Positions 1 through 8,788 of a stretch of 64,000 bases of DNA are shown here, one piece after another (position 1 is the stretch's first letter; every line of letters starts with the position of its first letter). The DNA lies in the NCBI RefSeq assembly GCF_026339735.1, contig NZ_JAPEQG010000001.1, positions 7,524,501 through 7,588,500 on the forward strand, given 5' to 3'. The stretch is from Streptomyces sp. NBC_01669 (GTDB lineage: Bacteria; Actinomycetota; Actinomycetes; Streptomycetales; Streptomycetaceae). The notes under the pieces were generated by a model, which ran no database searches, had not been told where the DNA came from, and saw only the letters and a program-made list of their open reading frames with translations. The translations under genes and the position numbers were made by a program.

Positions 1-1
1 G

Positions 2-1306
2 ACCACCCCGTCGACCGTCGTCGACCTCAAGGGCGAGTCGCACTACGCGGAGACGATCGACGACCTGCCGCAGGTCTACCGTGACGTGATGGACGCCTGG
101 AACGCCTGCCTGGAGGAGGGCGCCGACTTCTCCGACATGAACCGGGCGATGCGCGAGCGCGACGTCCCGCGGATCCGGGAGATCTGGGCGAAGCTCGTCG
201 AGAAGCTCGACAACCAGACCTTCTACGGCTTCCTCTGCGCCTCCGACGCCTTCAAGTCGTTCCGGCACCGCGAGATCTTCGGCCAGGTCGGGTTCGGCAC
301 CGGCGGCTGGGACACCGACTTCCCCAACTCCATCCTGGAGATCCTGCGGGTCGTCTACACCGAGGCCGACGACCACCACCGCGGCATCGTCGGCGGCAGC
401 CAGCAGCTCCCGCTGCGGCTCTGGGACCGCGAGCCGCAGAAGATCGTGCACTGGCCGCTCGGTACCTCGCTGTCCTCGCTGCACGACGGGGAGCCCCGTC
501 CCGCCGTGACCCGACTGCACCGCACCGCCGGGAACCGGATCACCGTCACCGACGCGACCGGCGACATCCGCACCTTCCGGGCGGCGATCTTCACGGGGCA
601 GTCCTGGCTGCTGCTCTCCAAGATCGCCTGCGACGACGAGCTGTTCCCCATCGACCACTGGACGGCGATGGAGCGGACCCACTACATGGAGTCGTCGAAG
701 CTGTTCGTGCCCGTCGACCGGCCGTTCTGGCTGGACAAGGCCGTCGACGGCAGGGGGGTTCCCACCGGGCGCGACACCATGTCGATGACGCTCACCGACC
801 GGATGACGCGGGGCACGTACCTTCTCGACGACGGGCCGGACAAGCCGGCCGTCATCTGCCTCTCGTACACCTGGTGCGACGACAGCCTGAAGTGGCTGCC
901 GCTCTCCCCGAACGAGCGCATGGAAGTGATGCTGAAGTCGCTCGGCGAGATCTACCCGAACGTCGACATCAGGAAGCACATCATCGGCAACCCGGTGACC
1001 GTCTCCTGGGAGAACGAGCCCTATTTCATGGGCGCGTTCAAGGCCAACCTGCCGGGCCACTACCGCTACCAGCGGCGGCTGTTCACCCACTTCATGCAGG
1101 ACCGGCTGCCCGCCGACAAGCGGGGCCTCTTCCTCGCGGGCGACGACATCTCCTGGACGGCCGGGTGGGCCGAGGGCGCCGTGCAGACCGCGCTCAACGC
1201 CGTATGGGGTGTGATGAACCACTTCGGCGGTGCCACGGACACGACGAACCCCGGCCCCGGCGATGTCTTCGACGACATCGCCCCGGTCGAACTCCCGGAG
1301 GACTGA
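2..1306 (+). CDS. Flavin monoamine oxidase family protein, C-terminal part
   Basis: Partial gene: the frame is open to the left window edge, so the N-terminal FAD-binding part lies outside. The C-terminus carries the hallmark second FAD motif of amine oxidases (GLFLAGDDISWTAGWAEGA) about 45 residues before the stop. Family members oxidise amines or amino acids with FAD, releasing an imine and hydrogen peroxide; the tryptophan 2-monooxygenase / L-amino-acid oxidase branch is the closest type by eye. It ends 6 bp before the convergent FAH-family gene, so it is probably not part of the sugar locus. The substrate cannot be read from the sequence. Confidence 0.8.
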   Translation, partial: TTPSTVVDLKGESHYAETIDDLPQVYRDVMDAWNACLEEGADFSDMNRAMRERDVPRIREIWAKLVEKLDNQTFYGFLCASDAFKSFRHREIFGQVGFGTGGWDTDFPNSILEILRVVYTEADDHHRGIVGGSQQLPLRLWDREPQKIVHWPLGTSLSSLHDGEPRPAVTRLHRTAGNRITVTDATGDIRTFRAAIFTGQSWLLLSKIACDDELFPIDHWTAMERTHYMESSKLFVPVDRPFWLDKAVDGRGVPTGRDTMSMTLTDRMTRGTYLLDDGPDKPAVICLSYTWCDDSLKWLPLSPNERMEVMLKSLGEIYPNVDIRKHIIGNPVTVSWENEPYFMGAFKANLPGHYRYQRRLFTHFMQDRLPADKRGLFLAGDDISWTAGWAEGAVQTALNAVWGVMNHFGGATDTTNPGPGDVFDDIAPVELPED

Positions 1307-1312
1307 GCGGCG

Positions 1313-2161
1313 TTACGCGGGCCGGCAGACGCTGCGCTGCCGGCCCAGGCCGGAGACCTCGACCTCCATCACATCGTCCGGTCCCAGGTACGGGAAGAGG
1401 CCGGACAGCGCCACGCCCTGCGGCGTACCGGTGTTGATGATGTCGCCGGGCTCCAGCACCAGATACTGCGACAGATGGTGCACCAGATGCGCCACGCTGA
1501 AGATCATGTCCGCGGTGCTGGAGTCCTGTCGCGGCTCCCCGTTGACGTAACTGCGCAGCCGCAGCTGCTGCGGGTCACCGACCTCGTCGGCCGTCACCAG
1601 TACCGGGCCCAGCGGGTTGAACGTGGCGCAGCTCTTGCCCTTGGACCACTGGCCACCCGACTCCTCCAGCTGAAAGGCGCGCTCCGAGACGTCGTTGCTG
1701 ACGGCGTAACCGGCGATGTACGAGGCGGCGTCGTCAGGCGAGTCGAGGTAGGCGGCGCGGCGGCCGATGACGACGGCCAGCTCCACCTCCCAGTCGGTCT
1801 TCTTCGAACCGCGCGGGATGAGGACGTCGTCGTACGGGCCGACGATCGTGTTCGGCGACTTGTAGAAGAGGATCGGCTGCTCGGGCGGCTCGGACCCGGA
1901 CTCCGCGGCATGGGCCGCGTAGTTCTGGCCGATGCAGAGCAGCGCGTGCGGGCGGGCGACGGGCGCGCCGATCCGCTGCCCGGTGATGTCGGTCTCCGGG
2001 AGCTTCGGCTCGGCGGGAATCAGGTGCGGCTTCTCGGTGAGCGCGGCGAGGAACACGCCGTCGATGTCGTCGGTGACGCCCGACAGGTCGTAGTGGCGGC
2101 CTTCGGGGCAGGCGAGGACCGGACGCTCATGGCCCGGCTCGCCGATGCGCATCAGTCGCAT
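1313..2161 (-). CDS. Fumarylacetoacetate hydrolase (FAH) family protein
   Basis: 282 residues, normal for the short FAH family that hydrolyses or decarboxylates 2,4-diketo acids with Mg2+. Seen: the metal-site segment DWEVELAVVIG and the C-terminal signature EPGDIINTGTPQGVALSG. It is the last gene of the minus-strand catabolic arm, 42 bp downstream of the hydroxyacid dehydrogenase gene. In the known non-phosphorylating L-fucose/L-rhamnose routes, an enzyme of this family cleaves a 2,4-diketo-3-deoxy acid to pyruvate plus a hydroxy acid; the enolase-type dehydratase and SDR in the opposite arm make the same role plausible here. That role is inference; 2-hydroxyhepta-2,4-diene-1,7-dioate isomerase-like activity is an alternative. 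Confidence 0.88.
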   Translation of the reverse strand: MRLMRIGEPGHERPVLACPEGRHYDLSGVTDDIDGVFLAALTEKPHLIPAEPKLPETDITGQRIGAPVARPHALLCIGQNYAAHAAESGSEPPEQPILFYKSPNTIVGPYDDVLIPRGSKKTDWEVELAVVIGRRAAYLDSPDDAASYIAGYAVSNDVSERAFQLEESGGQWSKGKSCATFNPLGPVLVTADEVGDPQQLRLRSYVNGEPRQDSSTADMIFSVAHLVHHLSQYLVLEPGDIINTGTPQGVALSGLFPYLGPDDVMEVEVSGLGRQRSVCRPA

Positions 2162-2203
2162 GGGGTGAACTCTCCTGAGAGGTAAGGGGAATGACGCGGT
2201 GGA

Positions 2204-3217
2204 TCAGTGCAGGCGGGTCAGGGCGTCGACGGTGACCGCATGGGCCGGGGGCTGCCCCGCCAGCAGCCGCAGCACCTCGCCGACCGCACTGGCGCCGAGC
2301 CGCTGCCGGCACTCGACACTGCCCGCTGCCTGATGCGGGGTCAGCAGCACATTCGGCAGGGCGCGGAACGGGTGGTCCGACGGCAGCGGCTCGGCGTCGA
2401 ACACATCGATCGCCGCATCGAGCCGGCCCGACTGCAACTCGGCGAGCAGCGCCTCCTCGTCGACCAGCCATGACCTGGCCGTGTTCACCAGGCCCGCCCC
2501 GTCCGGCATCAGCGCCAGCTGTCCGGCGCCGATCATCCGATGGGTCTCCTCCGTCACCGGCGCGTGCACGGCCACGATCCGGCTGCGCGACAGCAGTGTG
2601 TCCAGGGGGACGGACTCCACGCCGAGCGCCCTGGCGTCCGCCCCGGACAGGAACGGGTCGGTGACGGAGACCCGCGCGCCCATCGCCTGCACCATCGCGA
2701 TGTACGCCCGCCCGGTACGGGACGCGCCGATCACCCCGATGTCGCTGCCGTGGATCTCGTGGCGCGGCGGGGCCTCGCTCGCCGCCGCCCACTCGGCGCC
2801 GCCCCGCAGCGCGTGGTCGAAGCGCTGGATGCGGTGGAGCAGCGACAGGGTGAAGGCGAGTGCGACCTCGGCGACCGGCCGGGCCATCTCGTCCCCGGCC
2901 TGGGTGACACGGATCCCGCGCCGGAACACCTCTTCGGTGACGTACGGGGCGACGGCCGAGCCGGTGTGCGCCACCAACTCCAACCGGTCGGCCGCCGCCA
3001 GGAGTTCGGCGTCGACCTTGGGGGCGCGCCAGGAGAGGATCAGTGCGCGGGCGCCGGGCAGCGCCGCTGCCAACGCCGCCCGGTCGGAGTGCTCGTCGAG
3101 GACGGTCAGCTCCGCCGCCCGTACCAGCTCCCGCCAGACCGCGCCGGTGAAGAACTGGGCGCGCAGCTGGGGCGGTACGGCGACGACGACCCGGGGGCGG
3201 TCAGGAGAGCCAGGCAT
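2204..3217 (-). CDS. D-isomer-specific 2-hydroxyacid dehydrogenase family protein
   Basis: The start is taken at ATG 3217 (MPGSPDRPRV), which has a GGAG element 9 nt upstream and overlaps the upstream gene by 17 bp, suggesting translational coupling. The 337-residue product has the family layout: an NAD-binding segment (GVIGASRTGR, a variant of GxGxxG), then the catalytic Arg (NTARSWLVD), Glu (DVFDAEPLP) and His (LTPHQAAGS). Such enzymes interconvert 2-keto and 2-hydroxy acids with NAD(P)H in the cytoplasm. Position between a DapA-family and an FAH-family gene suggests handling of a keto acid made by the pathway. The substrate is unknown. Confidence 0.88.
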   Translation of the reverse strand: MPGSPDRPRVVVAVPPQLRAQFFTGAVWRELVRAAELTVLDEHSDRAALAAALPGARALILSWRAPKVDAELLAAADRLELVAHTGSAVAPYVTEEVFRRGIRVTQAGDEMARPVAEVALAFTLSLLHRIQRFDHALRGGAEWAAASEAPPRHEIHGSDIGVIGASRTGRAYIAMVQAMGARVSVTDPFLSGADARALGVESVPLDTLLSRSRIVAVHAPVTEETHRMIGAGQLALMPDGAGLVNTARSWLVDEEALLAELQSGRLDAAIDVFDAEPLPSDHPFRALPNVLLTPHQAAGSVECRQRLGASAVGEVLRLLAGQPPAHAVTVDALTRLH

Positions 3218-4262
3218 CGAGGTGCTCCGCAATGAAGGCGTCATCGGTCAGCCAGGGGTAGGCCGCGGCCACCCGAGTGATCTCGTCCGCCTGCCCCGGC
3301 GAGAGCGTCTCGGCCGGGTCCAGGCACCGGATGTTCGCCAACAGGCCCTGTCGGCGCAGCACTTCGTGCACGCCTGCGATGCAGCCGCGGAACGCGCCGC
3401 GGACATCGAACACCGCGCTGTTGGCGTCCGTCAGCTCGGAGCGGCGGGCCAGGCAGCGCACCGTCGCCGCGTGGTCGCCGGCGCGGGCCGCGCGGACGTC
3501 GTCGAGGAGGGTGGCGGCGGAGCTGGTCCATACGGCCCACTGGCCGAGGAGCCCGCCCGCGAACCAGCGCCGCGTGCCGTTCGCCGTCTCGTACGGGGTG
3601 AGCAGGTCACCGATGATGTCGTCGTCATTGCCGGTGTAGAGCGCCACCTCGTCGGCGCGGTCGGCGGCGGCCACCGCCCGCACGACATCCGCGGTGCGGT
3701 ACCGGTCGAACGGAGCGACCTTCACGGCGACCGTGGACGGCAGATCGGTGAAGGCCGACCAGAACGCCGGGGAGAGATAGCGCCCGCCGACGGCCTCCTG
3801 GAGGTAGAAGCCGATCACGGGCAGCACCTCGCCGACCGCGCGGGCCCGCTCCAGCAGGCCCTTCTCGTCGGCGCCCGGCACGGCCGGGCTGAGCAGCACG
3901 GCGTCATAGCCGAGCGCGGCGGCGGTCTCGGCCTCGGCGACGGCCTGCGCGGTGTAGCCGCAGGCGCCTGCGACCTTGATGAACGGGCGGCCCGCCTCGG
4001 CGTCGATGGTCTCGGCGGCGAGTTCGAGTACCGGCCCCAGGAGACCGACCTCGGGCTCCCGGATCTCGAACTGGGTGGTGTGCACGGCGACGGCGACACC
4101 GCCGGCCCCGGACGCCAGGTAGTAGCGGGTCAGCGCACGCTGACGCCGCTCGTCGAACGTACCGTCGGCGTGCAGCGCGAGCGGGTGGGCGGGGATCACC
4201 GCCCCCCGGGCGAGCGCGTCGAGGGAGGGCGTGGCCGTGGCCGCGGTGGAGGGAGTGGACAT
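3201..4262 (-). CDS. Dihydrodipicolinate synthase (DapA) family lyase/aldolase
   Basis: 353 residues, longer than the 290-300 of typical DapA. Candidate active-site residues are Tyr153 (GFYLQ) and the Schiff-base Lys181 (VAVKVAPFDRYRT), which fit a class I TIM-barrel pyruvate-type aldolase or dehydratase. In sugar-acid loci, members of this family act as 2-keto-3-deoxy acid aldolases or dehydratases rather than in lysine synthesis, and nothing nearby suggests lysine synthesis. The gene starts 8 bp after the epimerase-like gene and overlaps the next gene. Family assignment is firm; the reaction is inference. Confidence 0.85.
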   Translation of the reverse strand: MSTPSTAATATPSLDALARGAVIPAHPLALHADGTFDERRQRALTRYYLASGAGGVAVAVHTTQFEIREPEVGLLGPVLELAAETIDAEAGRPFIKVAGACGYTAQAVAEAETAAALGYDAVLLSPAVPGADEKGLLERARAVGEVLPVIGFYLQEAVGGRYLSPAFWSAFTDLPSTVAVKVAPFDRYRTADVVRAVAAADRADEVALYTGNDDDIIGDLLTPYETANGTRRWFAGGLLGQWAVWTSSAATLLDDVRAARAGDHAATVRCLARRSELTDANSAVFDVRGAFRGCIAGVHEVLRRQGLLANIRCLDPAETLSPGQADEITRVAAAYPWLTDDAFIAEHLDAWLS

Positions 4263-4270
4263 GGAGTGGA

Positions 4271-5299
4271 TCAGAACCTTCCGTCACGGACCTGGAACTT
4301 GGTGGGCTTGCCGGACAGCGGCAGCCCGCGGCGCAGCCAGTCGGCCTGCCACTCGACGAGCGTGCGCAGGGTGACGTCCGGGTAGCCGAAGAGAGCATGA
4401 CAGCGGCTGGCGTCGGAGAGCAGCGCCGTCGATGCTTCCTCGCCCTCGAACACCGGCTCCCGGCCGAACTCGGTGCCGAACCACTCGGCGATCCGGCGCA
4501 CCGAGGCGGTCTCGGGGCCGGTGAGGTTGAGGGTGAACGCCTGGCCGTCGGTGGCATGCAGCAGCGAGCGCAGCGCGACCTCGTTGGCGTACCCCTGCCA
4601 CACCACGTTCGCATGACCGGTCGTCACATCCACGGGCTCACCCGCCTGCACGCGGTACGCGATGTCGGCGAGAACGCCGTAGCGCAGGTCCACCGCGTAG
4701 TTGAGGCGGATGATGGCGACCGACGTGCCGCGGGTCAGCGCGGCGTGGTCGAAGATCCGCTCACGGCCCAGGCAGGACATGGCGTACTCGCCGACCGGCC
4801 CGACCGGGTCGGTCTCGGTGCAGCCGCCGGAGGAGACGGGCACCAGCGGGTACACATTGCCGGTGGAGAAAGCCGCGATCCGCGACCCGGACCAGCGGCG
4901 CGCCACCCGGTCCGGCATGGCGGCGTTCACTGCCCAGGCGTGCGAAGGCGCCCCGGCCGAGCCGAACTTGGCGCCGACCATGAAGACGACGTTCCCGGCG
5001 TCGGGCAGCTCCGCCAGATCGGCGGCCGGGTCCATCAGATCGAAGGCGACGGTACGAACCCCTGCTCCCTCGAGTTCCTCGGCGGCGGACGTGTCCGACC
5101 AGCGGGACACGGCGTACACCGTGGTGTCCGTACGTCCGGCGGCGTCCAGCGCACGCCGGGCCAGCCGGCACAGGCTGGGGCCCATCTTGCCGCCCGCGCC
5201 GAGGACCAGCAGATCGCCTTCGAGGCGGCCGAGGTCGGCGACGAGCGCGGGGGAGGGGGTGGCGAGCCGCTCTTCGAGAGCGGCCTCATCGGTGAACAT
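4271..5299 (-). CDS. NAD-dependent epimerase/dehydratase family protein
   Basis: 342 residues, an extended-SDR-like Rossmann protein. The nucleotide-binding motif near residue 35 is LVLGAGGKMG, closer to a GxGGxxG epimerase/NmrA form than a classical SDR. The usual YxxxK is not obvious (an SxxGREXXF-like stretch, SCLGRERIF, sits where it would be expected), so catalysis may be atypical. It lies 6 bp downstream of the permease gene and 8 bp upstream of the DapA-family gene in a tightly packed operon, which implies co-expression with the importer. Possible roles are oxidation or epimerisation of the imported sugar acid; unproven. Confidence 0.78.
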   Translation of the reverse strand: MFTDEAALEERLATPSPALVADLGRLEGDLLVLGAGGKMGPSLCRLARRALDAAGRTDTTVYAVSRWSDTSAAEELEGAGVRTVAFDLMDPAADLAELPDAGNVVFMVGAKFGSAGAPSHAWAVNAAMPDRVARRWSGSRIAAFSTGNVYPLVPVSSGGCTETDPVGPVGEYAMSCLGRERIFDHAALTRGTSVAIIRLNYAVDLRYGVLADIAYRVQAGEPVDVTTGHANVVWQGYANEVALRSLLHATDGQAFTLNLTGPETASVRRIAEWFGTEFGREPVFEGEEASTALLSDASRCHALFGYPDVTLRTLVEWQADWLRRGLPLSGKPTKFQVRDGRF

Positions 5300-5305
5300 G
5301 CCTGG

Positions 5306-6256
5306 CTATCCCTTGATTCCGGACGCGGTGACGCCCTCGGTGAAGTAGCGCTGGCCCACCATGTACGCGGCGAAGATGGGCACGAACGCGATGACGGAGC
5401 CGGAGAGCACCACATTGAGCGGCACGTTCTGCTGCTGGAGCGAGGCGATGCCGACGGTGAGGGTGCGCATATCGGTGGACTGGCCGATGACGAGCGGCCA
5501 GAGGAAGTCGTTCCAGTGCCACAGGAAGACGAACACGCCGAGCGTGGCGAGGATCGGCTTCAGCAGCGGCAGCACGATCCGGTGGAAGATCTGCCACTCG
5601 TTGCAGCCGTCGAGGCGGGCCGCCTCGAAGAGTTCGTCGGGCAGTCCCTGGATGAACTGCCGCATGAGGAAGACCGCCTGGGCGTTGGCCAGGGTCGGCA
5701 CGATCAGACCCCAGTACGTGTCGACTCCGCCGAGCTTCGCGATCATCGCGAAGGTCGGGATCATCGTGACGTGGTAGGGGACCATCACCATCGACAGGAA
5801 CGACCAGAACATGGTCTCCCGGCCGGGGAACCGCTTCTTGGCGAAGGCGTACCCGGCGAGCGAGGCGAGCAGCAGCACGCCGACGACCGAGACGACGGAG
5901 TAGACCAGGGTGTTGACCAGCCAGCGCGGCACGTCCTGGGCGTTCATGACGGTGTCGTACGCCTCGCCGGTCAGCGGCCAGGGCAGCAGGCTGCCGGGGA
6001 ACTCGACCGCCGCGGACGGCTTCAGGGAGAGCACGACCATCGCGTAGAAGGGGAAGATCGTCACGATCGCGGCCGCCGTCAGCAGCACGCCGCGGGCGAT
6101 CCGGCCTGCCGGGGTGGCGCGCATGCCGTGCGGGACGGTGTCCTGCTCGGACAGTTTGCGCAGCTTGCGTTCGGCCCGGCGGGCGGCCCGGTCGGTTCCG
6201 GCGGGCGCCTGGGGTGCGGGCGCCTTCTTCTCGGTCTCCACGGGTGTTGCGGTCAT
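5306..6256 (-). CDS. Carbohydrate ABC transporter permease, MalG type
   Basis: 316 residues from ATG 6256, preferred because GGAAGGA lies about 10 nt upstream; a GTG at 6262 would overlap the previous stop but is too close to that site. After a charged cytoplasmic N-terminus there are about six membrane segments and the cytoplasmic EAA loop (EAARLDGCNEWQIFHRIVLP), which docks the ATPase. This is the second permease of a CUT1-type importer, paired with the MalF-type gene immediately upstream. The longer frame reading upstream of this start is an artefact of high GC. Confidence 0.93.
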   Translation of the reverse strand: MTATPVETEKKAPAPQAPAGTDRAARRAERKLRKLSEQDTVPHGMRATPAGRIARGVLLTAAAIVTIFPFYAMVVLSLKPSAAVEFPGSLLPWPLTGEAYDTVMNAQDVPRWLVNTLVYSVVSVVGVLLLASLAGYAFAKKRFPGRETMFWSFLSMVMVPYHVTMIPTFAMIAKLGGVDTYWGLIVPTLANAQAVFLMRQFIQGLPDELFEAARLDGCNEWQIFHRIVLPLLKPILATLGVFVFLWHWNDFLWPLVIGQSTDMRTLTVGIASLQQQNVPLNVVLSGSVIAFVPIFAAYMVGQRYFTEGVTASGIKG

Positions 6257-6258
6257 GG

Positions 6259-7164
6259 TCACTGGTCCTTCCCGATCACGAGCCGCTGGATCACGGCGAC
6301 CACCACCGTCAGCACGAACAGTGCGACGCCGATGGCGGAGGCGTAACCCAGGTCGAAGTACTTGAAGCCCGCGTCGTAGAGCTGGAAGACGAGCGTGTAG
6401 CTGGCGTTGGCGGGCCCGCCGCCCGTCATGGTGTAGACGGCGTCGAAGACCTGGAACGAGGCCGTCGTCTCGATCACGGCGAGGAAGAACAGAGCGGGCT
6501 TGAGCTGCGGCAGCACGATGTACCGGAAGCGCTGCCAGGGGCCCGCGCCGTCGGTGAGCGCGGCTTCCTCCAGTTCCCGGGGGATGTCCTGCATCCGGGC
6601 GAGGAGGATCAGCATCCCGTAACCGAAGCGGGACCAGACGCCGACGATCGCGAGCGCGGGCAGGACGAGGACGTCGTCGGAGAGCCAGGAGCCCTCGGAC
6701 ATCCCGAACCAGCCCATCAGGGTCGACCACGGGCCGCCGGTCGAGAAGATCCAGACGAAGACGGTCGCGGCCAGCACCAGCGAGGTGACGACCGGCAGGA
6801 AGAACACCGAACGGAAGAACCTGGCGCCGCGGAACGCACGGCGGGTGATCAGCGCCAGGGACACGGACGCGATGAGCGTGCCGGGCACGGCGAGGACGGT
6901 GTAGAGGACGGTGACCTTCAGCGCCTGCCAGAACAGCGGGTCGTCCCAGAGGCGGGTGAAGTTGTCGAGGCCGATGAAGCTGCCGCCGCCGGTCAGGGAG
7001 TAGTCGGTGAAGCTCATCAGCACACCGGCCACGCCGGGACCGAACCGGAAGGCGAGGAACAGCAGGAAACACGGAAGGACGAAGAGCAGGCCGATCCGGG
7101 CCTCGCGGCGCGCCTGCGGCCCGCTGCGACGGCCCCGGCGGGTGGGTTCCGCGACGACTGCCAC
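6259..7164 (-). CDS. Carbohydrate ABC transporter permease, MalF type
   Basis: 301 residues with six predicted membrane segments and the EAA loop (EEAALTDGAGPWQRFRYIVLP) about 90 residues from the C-terminus. It forms the channel of the importer with the MalG-type partner, whose gene follows after 2 bp. No ATP-binding subunit gene is present anywhere in the window; Streptomyces CUT1 importers are known to borrow the shared ATPase MsiK, so this system probably does too. A 320-bp spacer with a hairpin separates it from the binding-protein gene. Confidence 0.93.
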   Translation of the reverse strand: MAVVAEPTRRGRRSGPQARREARIGLLFVLPCFLLFLAFRFGPGVAGVLMSFTDYSLTGGGSFIGLDNFTRLWDDPLFWQALKVTVLYTVLAVPGTLIASVSLALITRRAFRGARFFRSVFFLPVVTSLVLAATVFVWIFSTGGPWSTLMGWFGMSEGSWLSDDVLVLPALAIVGVWSRFGYGMLILLARMQDIPRELEEAALTDGAGPWQRFRYIVLPQLKPALFFLAVIETTASFQVFDAVYTMTGGGPANASYTLVFQLYDAGFKYFDLGYASAIGVALFVLTVVVAVIQRLVIGKDQ

Positions 7165-7484
7165 GGGGATCTCCTTGCGGGACGAGGGAATTGCGGTGGG
7201 TGCGAGGCCCCTGCGGGGGCTGCGCGGGTGTTCCGCGCGGGGTGGCGCGGAACCGTACCGGTGGTGCGGGGTGTACGCCCGGGTCCCGGGCGGGGGTCCG
7301 GCTGAGTGTGGTGCCGGGTGCTGTACGGGGTGCCGGGTGAGCTCTGCGGGCCCGCGCCGGCGGCGCGGGGGTGTCCGCCGGGGGTCCGGGTTCGTGACTC
7401 CGGACTCCCGGCGGGGCTTCGGTGCGGAGCGCGCCGCGCCCCGTGGTGACGGGCGGGCGCCGGTCGGCCCCTGCCCGTCACGGC
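7165..7484. other. 320-bp non-coding spacer between binding-protein and permease genes
   Basis: No plausible gene. The spacer is extremely G-rich on the plus strand and contains the hairpin listed at 7351-7369. It is much longer than the other gaps in the minus arm, which are 2 to about 50 bp, as is common after a highly expressed solute-binding-protein gene. Confidence 0.6.
7351..7369 (-). terminator. Stem-loop after the binding-protein gene (partial terminator or RNA stabiliser)
   Basis: Perfect 8-bp arms (CCCGCGCC / GGCGCGGG) with a 3-nt loop. It lies between the solute-binding-protein gene and the first permease gene on the minus strand, with no T-run. In other ABC operons such hairpins stabilise the upstream mRNA or partly terminate, giving more binding protein than permease. 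That function is inferred from position. Confidence 0.5.
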
Positions 7485-8741
7485 TCAGCGGCCGAGCATT
7501 CCCTGCGCCGCCTTCTGCGCCGCGTTCAGCGCCTCCTGCGGGCTCTTCTTGCCCAGCAGCGCCGCCTGGATCTCCGGCGCGAGCACGCCCTGGACCTCGC
7601 GGGCCTTGTCGTGCAGCGGACCCACGGTCATGCTCGGCAGAGTCGCGCCGACCGCCGTCTGGAGCGCGTCGTCCGGGTACAGGTCGCCGCCGGACTTACG
7701 GGCCGGGAAGTAGCCCGCGGTCTTCTGCAGACCGGCCGCGTTCTGCGACTCGGCGACGAAGTTCAGCCAGTCGCCGGTGTTCTTCTTGTCGGCGCCCTTC
7801 AGCATGGACAGTGCGCCCACGGTGCCGTAACCGATCGACTCGGCCTCCTTCAGCGGCGGCTGGACGACGATGTTCTCCTTGCCCCAGAACGGCTCTACGT
7901 CCGCCGGGGTGTTCTGCCAGGTGCACGCCACCTTGCCCTTGGCGACCGGTGTCTGCTCCAGCTTCGGCGTGGTCGTGACCAGGTCCTTGTCGGTGTAGCC
8001 GCCGTCGACGAGCTTCTTCAGGTACGTCAGGGCCTTGACCCCGGCGGCGTCGTTGAAGGTGACCGTCCCGCCGTCCTCGGAGAAGACGTCGCCGCCCGCC
8101 TGCCACAGCAGCGGGTAGAACGTCATGTTCAGCGTCTGCTGGGTGTCGCCGCTGTAGCTGGTGGCGTAGTAGCCCTTCTTCTTGAGCTTCGGCGCCAGCG
8201 CCTCCAGCTCCGCCCAGCTCGTCGGGTAGGTCTTCTCGCCGATCGCGGCGAACACCCGCTTGTCGCAGATCAGCGGGTTGGCGCTGGTCAGGATCGGGCT
8301 GGCGAGCGCCTTGCCGTCGACCGTGACGGACTTCAGCGCGAAGTCCGTGTAGTCCGACTTGGCGTCGGCCGGCATGTAGTCGTCGGCCGGGACGATGCTC
8401 TTGGCGTACTTCGGCAGCTGGTCCGGGATCAGGTAGACCGCGTCCGGGCCCTTGCCGGAGGCGATCGCCGTGGCCAGCGCGGTGTCGCGGTTGGCCCACG
8501 GGAAGGTCTCCACCTTCACCGTGACGCCGGAGTGCTTCTTCTCGAACGCCTTGACCAGGCCGTCCCAGTACGCCTTGTTCTTGGCCTCGTCGAAGATGAC
8601 CGGGTAGGTCCACATGGTGACGGTGTTGTCGTCGCTGCCGCTGCCGGAACAGCCGGCCAGCACACCGGCGGCGAGCGCGGTGGCCAGGACGGGGGCGGCC
8701 ACGGCACGGACTCTGGAACGGCGGGTGAGGAGACGGGACAT
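7485..8741 (-). CDS. Extracellular sugar-binding lipoprotein of ABC importer
   Basis: Start ATG 8741 (MSRLLTRRSRV) has GGAGG 8 nt upstream. The 418-residue product has a basic N-region, a hydrophobic stretch and a lipobox LAGC near residue 29, so it should be lipid-anchored outside the membrane after processing. The body resembles family 1 solute-binding proteins (MalE/UgpB type), starting with a VTMWTYPVIFDEAKN segment. It should capture the oligo- or monosaccharide released by the beta-helix proteins and hand it to the two permeases. The ligand is unknown. Confidence 0.93.
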   Translation of the reverse strand: MSRLLTRRSRVRAVAAPVLATALAAGVLAGCSGSGSDDNTVTMWTYPVIFDEAKNKAYWDGLVKAFEKKHSGVTVKVETFPWANRDTALATAIASGKGPDAVYLIPDQLPKYAKSIVPADDYMPADAKSDYTDFALKSVTVDGKALASPILTSANPLICDKRVFAAIGEKTYPTSWAELEALAPKLKKKGYYATSYSGDTQQTLNMTFYPLLWQAGGDVFSEDGGTVTFNDAAGVKALTYLKKLVDGGYTDKDLVTTTPKLEQTPVAKGKVACTWQNTPADVEPFWGKENIVVQPPLKEAESIGYGTVGALSMLKGADKKNTGDWLNFVAESQNAAGLQKTAGYFPARKSGGDLYPDDALQTAVGATLPSMTVGPLHDKAREVQGVLAPEIQAALLGKKSPQEALNAAQKAAQGMLGR

Positions 8742-8788
8742 GAGGTGGTCCTCCGAGGACGTGAGGGTGGGGCGGGGGTGAGGGGGTG

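Noticed and set aside
2481..4385. 634-codon plus-strand frame
   Set aside because: Shadow frame opposite the dehydrogenase and DapA-family genes.
4397..6346. Long plus-strand frame of 649 codons
   Set aside because: Antisense to the epimerase and permease genes; composition is typical of a high-GC shadow frame (His/Gly/Asp/Arg-rich), with no domains.
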